64,000 nt of DNA, from assembly GCA_026075535.2 (NCBI GenBank), contig AP026540.1:1798001-1862000 (forward strand), given 5' to 3'. Of the stretch, positions 45,393 through 57,730 are shown one piece after another. Numbering within the stretch: position 1 is the first letter of the stretch; each line of letters starts with the position of its first letter. The notes beneath the pieces are model-generated. The model made no database searches and was not told the origin of the DNA. It worked only from the letters and a program-made list of their open reading frames with translations. The DNA is from Tricholoma matsutake. Taxonomy: Eukaryota; Basidiomycota; Agaricomycetes; Agaricales; Tricholomataceae. A program made the translations under genes and the position numbers.

Positions 45393-45800
45393 GACAGTCC
45401 GCTTTTAGCTATTCTTTCTTATTATTTCTTCATCATGTGTTATATTCACCCTTTCTAGTCTTGCTTTATTGTTCTGATATACATCTATTGTCTTTTGCCT
45501 CGAGTTTTCCACATGTTTGCCTCATGTTCTCTAGCCTTTTTAGGTAGTTTCTTTATTTTATATAAAAAGATGTACCAGATACAAAGAAAAACAAGAAAGT
45601 CGTTGTCTTCCTCCCAGATCACAGTGATTTGAGAGTTCAGTTTAGTCTTATTCAGTCTGAAGTTTGGTGTTTTATGCTAAATTTCCTTGAAACTCCTCGA
45701 AAAATATTGCGACATCTCGAAAATCATCGCAATGTCTCAAAACACATTCTTTTAGCTTTGAACTGCTTTGACAAGCAGTCCTTTTATGGCTATGCATTCA
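45393..45800. repeat. Dispersed repeat, segment B (copy at 62.1 kb)
   Basis: AACAAGGACAGTCCG onwards matches 62089-62630, including TATATAAAAAGATGTAC and the block ending in GACAAGCAG. Segments A and B are adjacent in the copy at 61.4-62.6 kb, so here the ~1.8 kb between them is inserted sequence. The 62-kb copy has about 140 extra bases inside B. Confidence 0.75.
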
Positions 45801-45997
45801 GCTCGAAGATGTACAAGTCTCATTGTCATGTTCCAGAGACTCTTGCATGACAATTTGATGCTTAGTAATACATAGGTACCATCCGAACATGGTAATCCGC
45901 CAATTCTGTTGTGGTCAAAAAAATAACTCAGTCAATTTTGAGTTTTGTGACTATTGCTCTAGCCAATCTTATCCTAGCCACAAATGGAGCATTTTGG

Positions 45998-46393
45998 CTA
46001 AACAAATAAGAAAAAGAGTAAAAATTCATAGTCAACAAGAACACGAGCCCAAGGTAGTGATTGAATCACATGCAAATGAGTCCAATCAATGTCAGTCCTG
46101 AGAGTCTCAACAGTCACAGTTGTCCGCTTCTTCTGAGCAACATGTGTAAGGTGACTCTGTAAAGCAAAGGCACCAGGTTGGCAATCATCAAGGTGTATTG
46201 CTGTTCCCACAGTCCCAACCTTGAGTATGCTTTGGCATGCAATACCTCCTTCATAAACCAGACAGTACCCTTGGACATTATCAAGGACTAAGCACCATTC
46301 TGTTTCTCCTCGCTGGGTTGCATCCTTGATGGAATCTTGGAGAGTAACAAGGCTTGAACCTGTCATAGAGTTGAGAGCCTTCGGCACAGTCAT
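45998..46393 (-). pseudogene. DUF6589-like fragment
   Basis: A 131-codon minus-strand frame with EWCLVLDNVQGYCLVYEGGI, VGTAIHLDDCQPGAF and DIDWTHLHVIQSLPWARVLVDY. This pattern matches the DUF6589 family of Agaricomycetes as I remember it, a multi-copy family of unknown function found among transposons. The two ends of the domain are missing. Confidence 0.5.
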
Positions 46394-46576
46394 GTTGCTT
46401 ACAATATTCCCAAATCGGCTTAGATGTGTTTAACATTGATATGGGATTTCACTGCAAAGTGCCATATGCCCAGGGCCATCACAAGATCCCCATTTGCATA
46501 GCAGTTCCACAAAAAGATAAAGGAGCTAACAGCCCCAACTTGGACCTAGAACAAAGGTGAGTATGATTGAGCATTA

Positions 46577-48058
46577 ATGTGTGATGAAATGCATACAATT
46601 GGATGTGGCCATCACTTCTTTGCAATCACAAGACCATTCTTGCATGGGCCAGCCATAGACTCAGTCAGGTACCAAGAGACAGGTAGGGATCTGCATGGGT
46701 TTGGCGACCCATGCAGGTTGACGGGTACGGGTACTCACGGGTATGGGTACGGGTCACAGCTAGGGTACCCGTGGACCCACACCCAACCCGCCGCCATAGG
46801 TGCAGCAGGATGTTGCTGCAGTAGAATATATTTACAAGTCACATCACCACATTGATTGTGGGACATGGCCATACATTTACAAGTTGATTATTATACTATC
46901 ATCTATCTACAGTAAGTACCACAAAGGGGGCAGAGCCGCAGGTGAGAGGTGACAAAGGAGTATACCACTTATATATGTTCACTTTGTTGTGACATGTTTG
47001 TGTAAGTAAACAAGATGCATTGACATGTCATGGTATTGACGCATCGAACCTACCACTGCACTACCACAACCACCACCACCACCCTCCTCCTTGGCCTCTA
47101 CGACAACATCATTTTTTTCTTCTATTCTTTTTTGTTTTATCTACTAATGATCAGATTTTTTATTCAGGATATTCAACTACATTCATAGAGATACCCACCG
47201 CCACGAGCAACTGCTCACGGGGTGGGAATGGGTGCCACTTCAAAATGGCAAGACAATGGCAACACCACCACCATGCCAAACGGAATGACAATGGAACGAT
47301 GGGCCCATGGGAGATGACTGAGGGGGAAACAATGAGGAGGAGGCAAAGCAAGGGGAAAAAAGGCCCAAGGGTAAGTTTTTTTTTACTCCTGTTTCATTAT
47401 TTTGATTCTACTGCTAACAATATTTTTTTGGTACTAACTAGGATACTACGACAATGATGATGACAGGACAATGAAGCTGACCAGCACCTGCCACCACCGT
47501 TGCGAGCCCCTGCTTGCAAGGTGGATCACAGGTGCTCGACGACATGGGGAGAGGACAGGGGACATGCATCTCCTGGACAGTTTCTTTTTTTCTTTTTCTT
47601 TTTCTTTTTCTTTCTTCGTTTCTCTGGGCCGCAATCCACCCCATGCCTACGAGCGCCTGCTTGTAGGGTGGTTTGATAATTGTAGTTAAGTATATAATTA
47701 AATATATGTATTTTTGTTACCTAGACCCCTGACAAAACCCGTACCTGCCGTGACCCGTAGCTCACGACCCGCGGGTTGTGGGTAGGGGTAGACGTGGGTA
47801 CAGGTACGGGTATGCTCAAAAGTACCCATGGGTTACCTGTGCCATTGCCTGGAGACAGGTGCATGTGTCCTATATTTCTCGCAAAGTGAAGCAATATTGA
47901 ACTTCCCCAAAACCTCCCAAGTAACAAGATTGATGTGGTTGTCTGACCATCAGCTGTTAGTTGATGACATGAAGATGGACATTGTCATCTTTAACAGTAA
48001 GCTTGTATATTTCATGGTGGATGTGGTTAGCGATGAGATTTATTGCCCAGGTGAATAA
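46577..48058 (+). pseudogene. Unrecognised open-frame pieces split by a hAT-like element
   Basis: Pieces before (46577-46683, with CDEMHTIGCGHHFFAITRPF) and after (47852-48058, with VLYFSQSEAILNFPKTSQVT and LMWLSDHQLLVDDMKMD) a 1168-bp insertion. Joining them at the 8-bp duplication gives continuous sequence around QETG. No family recognised. Confidence 0.35.
46684..47851. mobile_element. Non-autonomous hAT-like element (1168 bp)
   Basis: Perfect 8-bp duplication GAGACAGG at 46676-46683 and 47852-47859. The ends TAGGGATCTGCATGGGT and (reverse complement) CAGGCAATGGCACAGGT agree at 11 of 17 positions. Both ends carry subterminal clusters of GGGTACGGGTA and its complement. There is no transposase; the interior has low-complexity CAC and TTTTC tracts and a palindrome at 47212. 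Confidence 0.8.
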
Positions 48059-48731
48059 AGAAGGACATGCATGGTGGATTTCAGCAGGAGAGATCGATGG
48101 TGAGAATAGTGCATGACATTCATGATGCAGCAATTTGAGTTATGATAAGTAAGTGGTCCTTCATAAATCATCGGACATAGTATCGCGATCCCATTGAGGG
48201 ACTGGCCATGGTCTTCGTACTGTATAATGGCATGTATGCTGCAGCTATCTCTGGCCTTGCAATGAACTTTCGCATTCAGCCCTCTAGAACTCGAGTCTAC
48301 GCTTACTCCTTCCGCATGCTCGGCACTGAACACAAATTTAGAGCCTTGTAACCAGGCCGCAGAAACATTGCTAGCGGGTTCCACCAAGTCCATCCATCGC
48401 CACTAGCCAGAAAAGAACGTCCTCTAGATAAATAATAAACCCTTCCCAAATCCTTATTTTATGGAGTGTTCAGAGTATATTATCTTGCTACGAATTATCG
48501 GTCACATTGCGCGTAAAATAGCAAAAACGAAATAACTTATAGGATGGAGGATTCGGATGGAAATGGTGTACGATGGTAAGCGCGTCTGTATGAAAATCAT
48601 GATCATGATCAAAAGAATACAAGCGATCGCAAGCCGCGCTACGACTGCAGAATCCATGTTCATGCATTCAAGTCTATGATTAACTCCGTCGGGTCTTGGG
48701 ATGCGTCTCTCACAAATTCCACAGCTCCCTC

Positions 48732-51417
48732 CTACCCTGCAATAATCCCAGCCGGGATCTTCTCCGGGTCTGTCTCCTTCTCCGGGTCCATACTCGCTGC
48801 TACTTGTCGTGTGAGTGTACGACTCCGGATAAGGAGCGAAGCGAGCGCTGCAAGCGCTCCTGCTGGTACTCCCACGATGAACGTCCAACGCATGGACATC
48901 TAGCAGACGGTACAACAAAGTAGTAACTAACGAGACTAGAATGAATTCATAGCCTGGACGTACAACATATGCATGAATGACCCCGACTTTTTGGTATTCA
49001 GGAAGTGTCTGGATCGCATCGACGGAATGAAGAACAAGTTCATACGGCGCGTCGGGAGCATATATCGGGATGTTTATCGTGAGCTAGGTAGAGATGCAGA
49101 ATGAGTCGATGAGCTTATGGCAACATCAACATAAACTAGAAGCTTATCCTAAACGTACCTCATTGATGAACAGAGCACTGCCGACACCGAGTGCGACTAT
49201 CCGTCCTATGAAGCCGATGAAAGTCGCTAGGGACATAGCGTACCGCGTGTCCACGATGTTGTCTCTGTATTCGGCTAAAACAAACGAACAAATGAGCGGG
49301 TCAAAAAGGCAAATGTGGGAACATCACAGGAATAGAAATAGGGTTTAATACGTACACTGAATGGCGACAGTTGGAAGTTGGAGCGTACATCCTGCAGAAA
49401 AGCCCCAAAGCACCTGATAACCAACAAGCTTCGCTTCAGTAGTCGTCTCGTTGATGGTGTATTCCAGCCCGCTGCGATGACATCCAGATCCAAATCAACA
49501 CACAAAAAGGAAATAAAGAGACAACAGACTGACGCAGCAACTGAGGCGAGAAGCGGGACACTGACAAGGATATGCCAGTAATGCCCATATTTGGTGACGA
49601 AGACACCCGCAATTGCGCTGAAGGCGGCAGTCACTAGTGAATATGGGATGAGGTCTATGCCAGAGCGAGTCGGACTGTGACCTGTACCATGCTATGATCA
49701 ACTGGACTTGTAAGACAGAAAGCAGACAGAAACAAACCCTTGACCGCTTGATACCACGTTGTAAGATAAATCACCCCAATCCTAACACATCCATCAGCAT
49801 TCATAGTCGCAAAAACAAAGCCGAAGCCCATACGCACACCATGTTCATCCACAGGAAGAAATTAGCAAGCGACGCTCCAATCACTGTCCTATTCCTCAAC
49901 AGCCGAAGTGGGAGCAGCGCTTCCGTCCCGCGATACCACGACCACGCAATAAATAACCCAAGGAGTACACCTGAGGTCACGAAAAGCTGTTCGTGTCCAT
50001 CAATGATTGGAGGGGGGCAGGATATTGTAGAACTTACGCCGATGACGATACCGCTGTTCCACGGATGAGCGTTCCCACCTTCAACGAGTGGATACAAGAA
50101 TGTGATGCTCGTGCCGAGCGCGAGGACAATACCTGGGGGCAGAGTTGTTAGCGGGTATCATCCTGGTTTGAGTATAACGTACCGATGTAGTCGACAGCGA
50201 GTAACACCTTCCATCCTTGTCGGTTTGCAGGTCGTGGAGGTGCTGGGTAACTTGGCATGAAGAAGAACAACACGGCCTTGGATGGGATTAATCAATAACT
50301 AGTGGAACCATATTTATATTGGAACGAATAACGTACGAGAGCGAAGCCGCCAACTACAACCAGGATTAATGCCGTCGTCTTTATACAAGAGACCAAAACT
50401 CACTGGGAAGATTCTACAGGAGAGTGAGAGACAAAAATAAATCTCGGTTGCCGATGAAGATGAAGAACGAGAAACAATAACGCACAATGTAAAAGCACCA
50501 CCGCCACGATACATGATCAGTCAGACCTCCTCCAATAAGCGGTCCTACGAGAGTCAGTCATTGAATTCACCATGTAATGGCAGACCTCACCAATAACTGA
50601 GCTTAACCCAAAGCTCGCACCAACCACTCCCAACAATGCCGGACGTTTCTTCAACGGCGCCACCTTGAATGCATCTCAACAAAAATCCAACCAAAGATGG
50701 ACTGAAGAGAACTCACCTGAGCTACCGCCGTAAAAATGCACACAACAATCCCAGCCCCGCCTACCCCCGCCACTCCTCTCCCAAACAGTAAAAAATTCAT
50801 CTACATGTAAAAAACAAATCCTGAACATCGACCAGAAAGCGGAACCCCACCTGAAGTAGATGCTCACGTTGAAAGAGACGGCACAGAGGAGACTACCAAG
50901 TTCGAATATGATTACGGAGGATATGATTGCCCATTTTAGTGGTACGAGGTTGAGGAGTTGGCCGTAGACCTGTCAGTTGTGTGTGAGTGAACGGCATGAG
51001 CAAAGGTGAGTATGGAAATCGTACGATCATGAATCCAGCCATCGTCAGAAAATACGCGTTCGGGATCCACGAGATCTACAATAGATAGCTCATAGATTGG
51101 ATTTCAGGAAGATAAGTAACTGTACCTCGGCCAGAGAGTTGAACTGGCTGACAATCCGCGGCATAGCAGTCGCTACAACAAGTCAGTAACACCAACTATG
51201 AGGGGACGAAGTAGCAACGCGTACTCAAAATAAGTTGATCGAGTGAAGCTAAGAACACGCAAAGCATAAGACCAACCACCACAAGCGCGAGGGGAAATCC
51301 ATCGAGATAGGTCCCCTCATCTTCCGAGGTTGTTCCATGTGCAGGAGCAAGAGGCTCGTCGTCTCTTGGCGCACGAAAAGCAACCTGAGAGCTCGAACCC
51401 GTTGCACTCATATTCAA
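48732..51417 (-). CDS. MFS transporter, DHA2-like, many short introns
   Basis: Starts at 51417 ([15 protein letters not shown]) with a hydrophilic N-terminus, then TM1 [24 protein letters not shown]. Exon 1 is 51225-51417; a GTACGC donor and TTGTAG acceptor lead to [16 protein letters not shown] at 51172. Later exons show [32 protein letters not shown], then [15 protein letters not shown], the motif C region typical of 14-TM drug:proton antiporters, [39 protein letters not shown] and a last [22 protein letters not shown]. The stop TAG is at 48732-48734 after a short charged tail. About a dozen introns of ~50-60 bp; not every boundary was fixed. Likely exports small toxic molecules across the plasma membrane. 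No damage seen. Confidence 0.75.
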
Positions 51418-52451
51418 AGTGCGGCGGTGGAGGGTAAAGAACAGAATGACAGCCGGACTTGAATCTCGCTTTATGGCAGAGCATGGATCCGAACTAAAGG
51501 ATCATGGGGACTGATCATCTGGTAAGTAAATCACCGAGAAGCGTTGATCAAGCGTTGATTATCTGTGATGTTATGGGACCCAAGATCCCTTTAATCATGG
51601 AATCTAAACCGAATAATAGAGTTTTCGTTATTGCTCCACTGGCACCTACAAACTTGTATGGTCTCATGAGATCCTATGGACGTCCACGCCAGGCTGGCTA
51701 ATGGAAACATGCATTGAAAAGACCACAGCCTGTATCGATATCGGCAATCCCGAGAACCGCTGTCACGATCCATGGCATGATTCAAGTTGTCAGATTGTTT
51801 GACGTCAGGACTCAGAAGCAGTGAAGCACACTCAAACAAATGCTGATAACCGATGACTTACAGTCATAAACTTGGAAACCAGTTTCAGAAACGGAATTTC
51901 AGTACTTCTGGAAAAGACCAGAGTTCACCAGTCATATCAGGTTCATCGAAACTGCTGCTGGGACAGAGATTATCAGGATGTCTGTGAATGTGTGTGGGAA
52001 TCAGTTTCCGTAATCAACTGGGAGAAAATTAGCGGGACGTATAGCATCAAGGGTCCTGAGATCTGATCGTTCTGATCGAGGATCGAGGATCCTTCTCACG
52101 GTTGAGCAAATCTCGAAGAGTATGTACGTTGGCCCAGGAAGAGGACGACATAACAAGACTGCAGAAAATGGCGCGCCGACGGCTTAGCGTATTTGGTCAC
52201 AGCGATCATCAGTGGTAAAGTGTAATTACTCTTTTTACTCTTCAGAAGTCAACCGAAGCTCCCAATAGACAGTTAATACCTAATAATTGCTTGATAGCGT
52301 AATTTTTATTCTCTACAACCTCGAACCGCGACGACGAAGACTTTCTCAGCGCAGGGAAACCGGACGCTGTTGGCCCGGGCACTTACGATCGTCAATCCGA
52401 GTCTAATGCGGAATCAATAGATGACGAAGAAAACCTCCCAGGACCCCAAGT
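51418..52451. other. Intergenic region between MFS gene and Ngaro element
   Basis: Contains the MFS promoter on its left side. Short open frames at 51504-51701 and 51872-52066 have no recognisable content. The Ngaro element starts at about 52452. Confidence 0.45.
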
Positions 52452-52900
52452 TCGTCGTAAAAGCGGGTTCCGAGGGTATCTGCGCCACCTCATGATCTCA
52501 TGACGAGCTTTGCTATCCACAGGCGGTTTCCCCCCTTTTCACATGGTCTGTGCTTTGGTGCTAGGGGCTAGCAGATGCCGGGGTATAAGACAGTCTAAGT
52601 GTGATTAGGGGACTCCTGTGTTGCTTCTTTCTGCCATCACTCGCAAGCAACACAGGTAAGTGCTTCGCGCTCATATCACTGCTGGTTTCTTACTTTAACA
52701 GTATTGTTATCTAAAGCTTCGCCTATCTGAATAGTAACAATTACTTGCATCGTAAGAACTCCCGCAATTCTTTTCAGGCTGATCTCATCTAGAAAATCAC
52801 TTTCAGGATTCATCTGGTTTACCGTTATAGCTTTGCTATTCTACCCAGTTGAATCTTTCTCGCTTCATCAAACCGTTTAGTAAAGGTTCGATTTTCGTGG
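52452..52900 (+). repeat. Ngaro repeat A1
   Basis: Starts TCGTCGTAAAAGCGGGTTCC and ends GATTTTCGTGG. Matches A2, but lacks a ~54-bp block after TTGAATCTTTCTC and a ~20-bp block near the start. A TATA-like GGGGTATAAGACAG lies inside. Confidence 0.88.
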
Positions 52901-52931
52901 CTTCTACTACTCGGTCGTTATCTCTCCTATC

Positions 52932-54205
52932 GTGCTCGCTGCCCTCTCCTATCGACAACTTACTCCTTTCATCACTCCTCTCTCTCCATGCCTATTTTTG
53001 CGTGCTACAAGCCCTCCGGCCCAGTCTGAAGAAATCATCCGCGCACGAGCAGAAGAATGTCAAAGGATCGTGGATGATGCAGTTTCCTGCTCAATCCCTG
53101 GCCCGGCCTTCCTTGCATGCCTCAAGGATACTGGAGCAACCACGGACGAAGCAAGAGACTACATCGAGCAATACGCTCAGCGCAGGAGGGGCCCAGAAAC
53201 CGAGAGGCCAGTTGATGCAGGACCGAGCGTTCCAAATCCGGTCGACACTCCCACCTCAATTGCTTGGGCTTTGCTCCGTGCAAAGGTCGACCACTTCCAG
53301 GGTGCCTCCCCTCAAATGGCTACAACCTCTGGCAGCTCTCTTTCTGATAGAATCTCTTTGGACTGTCAAGTGTCAAAGGCATGATCCCCGCATCTGTGCT
53401 CGCAAAGGCGCCACATCTATCCAAGTTGTCCGATACGACAGCAACTGATGCTCACCTTGAGAAAACCCAGGACCTGCTTTCTGTCTACAGCCCACAGAGC
53501 TCGCAAGACATCCATGTTAGCAAGGCTCAGTTCGCCCCGGTCGAAGACCCACTTCCTCGAACCATTTGGCGCAAGGTTCTTCTTGATTTGTTCGTTGATT
53601 TCGAGAAACTCTTTGCTTCGATGGACATGGGCTATGATCACCACGACGACCTGAAGGATTTTGGAGCTGGTTATGCACTGGTCAAAAAGGATCAAGCCTT
53701 CTCTAAGCGTGCTCTTCGAACTGAGGCTGACTGGATTCGGGTATTCGGCGCATGGGCTTCGGGTGTCGCTTTCTTCTTCCCTCACCGGGAAGCTGAGCTC
53801 AGAAACTATTGGGCAATTGTCATGGATCTCTTCCAAGCTGTGCCAGCAAATCCCTTCATGGCTATATCGTTCGATGTGCAAGTTCGCGACAAGTACTCCA
53901 AGAAGCCTTTTCACCTTGATGACCGGGCTCAACTCAATCTACCGCTTCTCGCGCAAATGCTCTCACCATCTGCTCCGAATCCCCCACGTACAAACAAGAG
54001 ATCCATCTCTTCTCAAGCAGTGGCTCCTGCTATCAACTCGAAATGCGTGGACGTGCCTTGCCACAACTGGAGCTTTGGGACGTGCAAAGCTGAGGTCTGT
54101 CCAAATTGCTGCAAGCATGGGATCTGCTGCGTTTGCGGTGAAGGACATCGAGCGAAGGATAATGAGCAATGGTTTGCCCTCCTCCAATCTCGCAACAGAA
54201 CATGA
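52932..54205 (+). pseudogene. Ngaro gag-like ORF
   Basis: Two overlapping pieces in different frames: 52932-53384 (EEIIRARAEECQRIVDDAVS ... DEARDYIEQYAQRR) and 53381-54205. Either a short intron (a GT just after 53364) or a frameshift joins them. The second has FGAGYALVKKDQAFSKRALR and ends in a Cys/His-rich cluster CHNWSFGTCKAEVCPNCCKH then GICCVCGEGH, a likely nucleic-acid-binding zinc region. Its stop at 54205 overlaps the next ORF (ATG 54162). Confidence 0.7.
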
Positions 54206-56099
54206 GCTATTGGGCTTGCAGGAGGATGTGATGAGGTTTGCGGAGAAGGGCCCGGTTTCTTTAGGTAATCCATCCCTAAAACATAAAGCTGCAGTTACTC
54301 TCGACTCCCCTCGGTTTCGCTGTGGGTTTGTTTGGTCAGATAATTCAAACGATTACATTTCACCATCTGCACTTTTCACTGAGTCTGCGCCCCCCTTGCC
54401 ATCTCCACCTCAACACCTCTTAGATGACCCCGTAATTCAAGATTCCATTCGATCATTGGGCGACGCGATTAAAGTTGACACGCCCTTCGATGTTGACAAA
54501 TTTGAACTTCTACTAATGGATCACCCAAACCAATCTTTTGTACGATCCGTAATGAAAGGACTTCGCGAAGGTTTTTGGCCCTTCAACGAAGGAGACTGGA
54601 AGGTCAAATTGGAGGGAGTCATCCCCGATTATGAGTCTAATTCTGAAGATGCGGAGGCGATCCGAGCTTTTCGAGATCGTGAGAGTGCAGCTGGCTGTTG
54701 GTCTAACTCTCTGGAAAGTTCTGATCTACTTCCGGGAATGAAAAATTTGCCAATGTTCGTGGTTTGGCAGAACGAAAAACCGCATGTCGTCACAGATCAC
54801 ACTCACTCAGGAATCAACGATGGCATCCCTCAGTCAGAAGCTAAAGTCAAATACGACGACATGCGAACGTTTGGTCAGAATCTACACAATGCTCGCTCGT
54901 CTAATCCAGGACGATGTCTGGTAACCTTCAAATCAGATGTCGCGTCTGCTTTCCTCAACTTGCCTGCCCATCCCATTTTTCAGCTTCGCCAAGTTGAGGG
55001 CAAGCTATTTATTGTTCGACGTCTGGTATTCGGAAATCGTGTCTCCCCGCAATGCTGGTGTGCCGTATCAGGACTACTTTGCTGGCTTGGTCTTCGCAAG
55101 CTTGGTATTACTGGTCTGCACGTCTACATGGACAATTTTTTCGGCTGGGACTATGCCGACAACTTGGTATGGTACTGAGGGAAATGGTGCCCACGTCGAC
55201 AAGTACAATTCTTGCTCCTATGGGAATCTATCTCTTGCCCGTTTGAAGATCGGAAGCAGGAGCACGGCGAGACTCTAAAGATAATTGGTTTCTGGGTAGA
55301 TATCAACGCGGGCAGTATTTCCTTATCCCCATCTATGGTATCCAACATCATTACAAAAATTGATCTCTTTCTCGCTACTCCTGGTCGCTCTCCATCCCTC
55401 CGCACATGGCAATGCATGGCAGGACACTTGAATTGGATGCTGAACGTACTACCCTGGGGACGACCAGCCTTGTCAGAAATGTACCGCAAGATCAGCGGCA
55501 AAACTTGGTCACATCGTGGAATTCCCATCAATGCGGGTGTCATCGTTGATTTGGCATGGTTGAGAGACGTCATTCCTTCTGCTATTGGAATCCGCTTTAC
55601 TGACACAGGCATGTGGGCTGATGACGATGCTGACATGGTAATTTGTACAGATGCGAGCCTTCGCAACGCCCTGGCTTTCGTCTATTTCAACAAGGGCTGG
55701 GTCTATCCCATTAGGCCTCCACCCGAGGGGACTAAGGTGGACATCTTCTTTCTCGAGCTGCTTGCCATCACTTCGGCTATCCACCATGCTGGCTCACTTT
55801 CACACCCCCCACGTCGCATTCTTGTCTGGACTGATAGTCTGGATTCCGTCGCCGTGTTAAACTCCCTTCATGCAGCTGAGTCGCTGCACAATGCACTGTT
55901 GCTGGCCACCGCCAATATCATCCTCCGAACTGGGATGGATCTTCGTGTTCGGTTCATCGAGGGCAAGAAGAACGTGCGTGCCGACATGCTATCTCCTCTC
56001 CTGATAGATGAGTATGAAGGCAAATTCTCTGCTGACCGCGTCGAGAGCTTTACTCCTCCACGGGAGCTTCTGCCCGCGCGATGGAGAGAGTGCTTTTGA
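54162..56099 (+). pseudogene. Ngaro reverse transcriptase and RNase H, one internal stop
   Basis: Frame from ATG 54162 to TAG/TGA 56099, interrupted only by TGA at 55176-55178, where the reading calls for Arg (CGA). RT landmarks: FKSDVASAFLNLPAHP (first Asp), RRLVFGNRVSPQCWC and VYMDNFFGWD, where a YMDD box is expected; GAC AAT could come from GAC GAT by a CpG change. RNase H: VICTDASLRNALAFVYF, FFLELLAITSAIHHA, ILVWTDSLDSVAVLN and NVRADMLSPLL. The recombinase ORF begins before this one ends. Confidence 0.85.
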
Positions 56100-57545
56100 G
56101 TGTGCTGGGGGGGAAGAAGGCCACCCCATGCGTGCCTCGCCCCCCCATGGAGCTGGCAGACCTTGACGCCCGTGCTCTGTATTTGCAAGTAAATTCTATT
56201 GAACGCTCGACATCGAAAAACTATGCCACTGGCGCTCGAGATACATCAATTTCTGTATTCTGCACTCTCTTCCATTGGATCCCACTCCCACCACATTATC
56301 TTGCTACATTGCATATTCATCTCAGTTCATTGCTTCCGGACCAAAGTATCTCACAGGCGTGAGACATTTTCTCAAAGACCTGTATCCCGACTTCGACGCA
56401 AATCGCGCCCACCCCTTGGTAAGTTCCACCATTCGAGGCTCAAAGAAAGTACGAGCAGATCCTGTCGAGAAGAAGCTGCCACTACGTCTAGCTCACTTGC
56501 AGTCATTCCTCAATGTCGCCCACTGTACAGGAACATACGACGACTTCCTGTTCATTGTCCTACTGACTTGCGCTTTCTACGGTTGTCATCGTATGGGCGA
56601 GTTGGTCCAGAAGAATAAGGCAAGGCAGGGGTAGGGGTATACCCTTGTGTTTTTGGGCTAAGAGTATGAGGGGTAGGGGTAGGGGTTTAGAAGTTCATAA
56701 CTAAGGGTACAGGGGTATGCCAGGGGTATGCTTATGTAAGAATATCATTGATTTTTTCAGCTACAAAGACTCATATTCAAGATTTTCATCAATTAAATTC
56801 AGATTTTGAGATTGTCCAACATGATAATGGCTTTCATATGTTAATAAGAGGTATCACTATGTGATATTAATAGTAAATACAATAGTTATCAACACTTTTC
56901 AAATGAATTTTGCTCTAAATATGTTGATTTTGTGCCAAACCCTTGTACCCTTGACAAACCCTCCCATACCCTTGGCAACCCTTATATGTTTCCATACCCT
57001 TACCCCTAAGGGTAGGGTGTTCAGGGGTAGGGGTAAGGGTATGAGATTTGACACCCAGGGGTAACCCCTGCCTTGCCCTACAGAAGAATGACCACACCTT
57101 GTTCGACTGGAGGAAGATTATTAAACAGGCTTCATTGGTCTTTGACAGTGGGTGTGCACAGTATCGCCTCCCATATCACAAGGGAGATCCATTCTACCGA
57201 GGGTCCGATGTCATCTTAACAATTCAAGATGTTGTGGATCCTGTATCGCTGCTCCAGAACTACATATGACTACAAGATCATCTCCATGGTGCCAGGGCAG
57301 CTTTGTTCCTTCATGAGAATGGTACTCACCCTACTCGTTCATGGTTCGAGCTCAAATTCTTTGCAGTTCTAGATCGTCGATTCAGTGGACATTCTCCACA
57401 CACAGGTTACGCTACCTTTTTGGCTTCGCTGGGACTTTCAGAGTCTATCATTCAAGCTGTTGGGCGATGGTCCTCGGAGGCTTGGAAAACCTATATCCGG
57501 GAGAATCCTGCAGTTAGGGTCAAACAGCAATTAGTGGCACTCTGA
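56081..57545 (+). pseudogene. Ngaro tyrosine recombinase, interrupted by a MITE
   Basis: Pieces: 56081 onwards, a one-base loss near 56240, 56275-56615, [hAT-like MITE 56616-57080], 57089-57269, TGA, 57270-57545. The first catalytic Arg is in FYGCHRMGELV. The C-terminal box reads GHSPHTGYATFLASLGLSES, followed by IIQAVGRWSSEAWKTYIREN, holding the candidate His and the catalytic Tyr; the expected Arg of an HSxRxGxAT-type box is a His here. This enzyme would insert a circular cDNA by strand exchange. Confidence 0.82.
56616..57080 (+). mobile_element. hAT-like MITE, copy 2 (465 bp)
   Basis: Perfect 8-bp duplication CAGAAGAA (56608-56615 and 57081-57088). The ends TAAGGCAAGGCAGGGGTA and (reverse complement) TAGGGCAAGGCAGGGGTT are near-perfect inverted repeats. 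Removing it with one duplication restores the recombinase frame (ELVQKNDHTL). It is an inverted copy of 39227-39703. No coding capacity. Confidence 0.92.
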
Positions 57546-57636
57546 CTACATAATTAACAAGATTGCTCTATGCTACTCGCTCTCCATCTTTTCTCACCTC
57601 CACCACCCCCACACACATCATCATCAGCATTTCTTA

Positions 57637-57730
57637 GCGCACCCGCTCCCTTGCATATTTTATTTGGGGTCCATCCAGGCGGATCTCAGTTTTCTGCTAC
57701 TACTCCTTCACTGTGAGCCAGCAGCAGAGG
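57637..57730 (+). repeat. Ngaro repeat B1
   Basis: 94 bp, GCGCACCC ... CAGCAGCAGAGG, matching 58350-58443 with a few transitions. Confidence 0.88.
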
